Assembly: GCA_022791355.1 (NCBI GenBank)
Contig: JAAVYX010000043.1
Coordinates: 1 to 5,533 of the forward strand
Length of the DNA stretch: 5,533 bases
Source of the DNA: Clostridiales bacterium
GTDB lineage: Bacteria > Bacillota > Clostridia > Oscillospirales > Acutalibacteraceae
Reading direction: 5' to 3'
Shown here: positions 5,497-5,533 of the stretch, piece by piece
How positions within the stretch are numbered: position 1 is the stretch's first letter
Layout: every line of letters starts with the position of its first letter
Program-made: the position numbers and the translations under genes
The notes under the pieces: model-generated
What the model was told of the DNA's origin: nothing
The model's database searches: none
What the model saw: only the letters and a program-made list of their open reading frames with translations

Positions 5497-5533
5497 CGCG
5501 GGATGGAGCAGTTGGTAGCTCGTCGGGCTCATA
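5497..5533 (+). tRNA. Initiator tRNA-Met (CAU), 5' half, truncated by the window end
   Basis: The acceptor strand is CGCGGGA (5497-5503), followed by T8. The D arm GAGC/GCTC (5506-5509 and 5518-5521) encloses AGTTGGTA. The anticodon stem strand TCGGG (5523-5527) leads into the loop CTCATA with anticodon CAT at 5530-5532. Three G at the end of the anticodon stem (5525-5527) and C at position 1 are marks of the bacterial initiator tRNA rather than the elongator. The 3' half, including the expected unpaired position 72, lies beyond the window. Confidence 0.9.

Overview
The window carries the complete maturation set for [FeFe]-hydrogenase, hydE, hydG and hydF, all on the + strand. Upstream is the 3' tail of what looks like the TM1266-type hydrogenase-system regulator. 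Downstream are a YaiI/YqxD-family (UPF0178) gene, a small cupin gene, and the 5' half of an initiator tRNA cut by the window end. HydEGF, GC-rich genes with strong AGGAGG ribosome-binding sites, and an AT-rich sigma-70-type tRNA promoter together suggest an anaerobic, fermentative, high-GC member of the Clostridia (Bacillota), perhaps Oscillospirales. The lineage is inference; there is no rRNA or marker gene to fix it.

Layout: 1-62 regulator tail; 63-382 gene-free spacer; 383-1450 hydE; 1451-1863 gene-free spacer with a candidate promoter, several dyads and a tandem 12-mer; 1864-3294 hydG; 3295-3364 short spacer; 3365-4564 hydF; 4587-5024 yaiI/yqxD-like; 5083-5415 cupin; 5416-5496 AT-rich tRNA promoter; 5497-5533 partial tRNA-fMet. 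No intrinsic terminator is evident between the protein genes, so one or two co-directional transcripts are plausible, with a possible second start before hydG.

How the genes work together: HydG cleaves tyrosine and delivers an Fe-CO-CN synthon. HydE processes that synthon. HydF, a GTPase with an iron-sulfur site, is the scaffold on which the 2Fe subcluster is completed and handed to the hydrogenase HydA. HydA itself is not in the window. All key motifs of the three maturases are intact, so the pathway looks functional.

No wholly new system is evident. The least explained parts are the spacers around hydG. An imperfect inverted repeat (20 of 23 positions) brackets hydG. A cluster of dyads lies in the hydE-hydG spacer, and a perfect tandem repeat abuts the hydG ribosome-binding site. 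HydE also lacks the cysteines of the auxiliary cluster seen in Thermotoga HydE.
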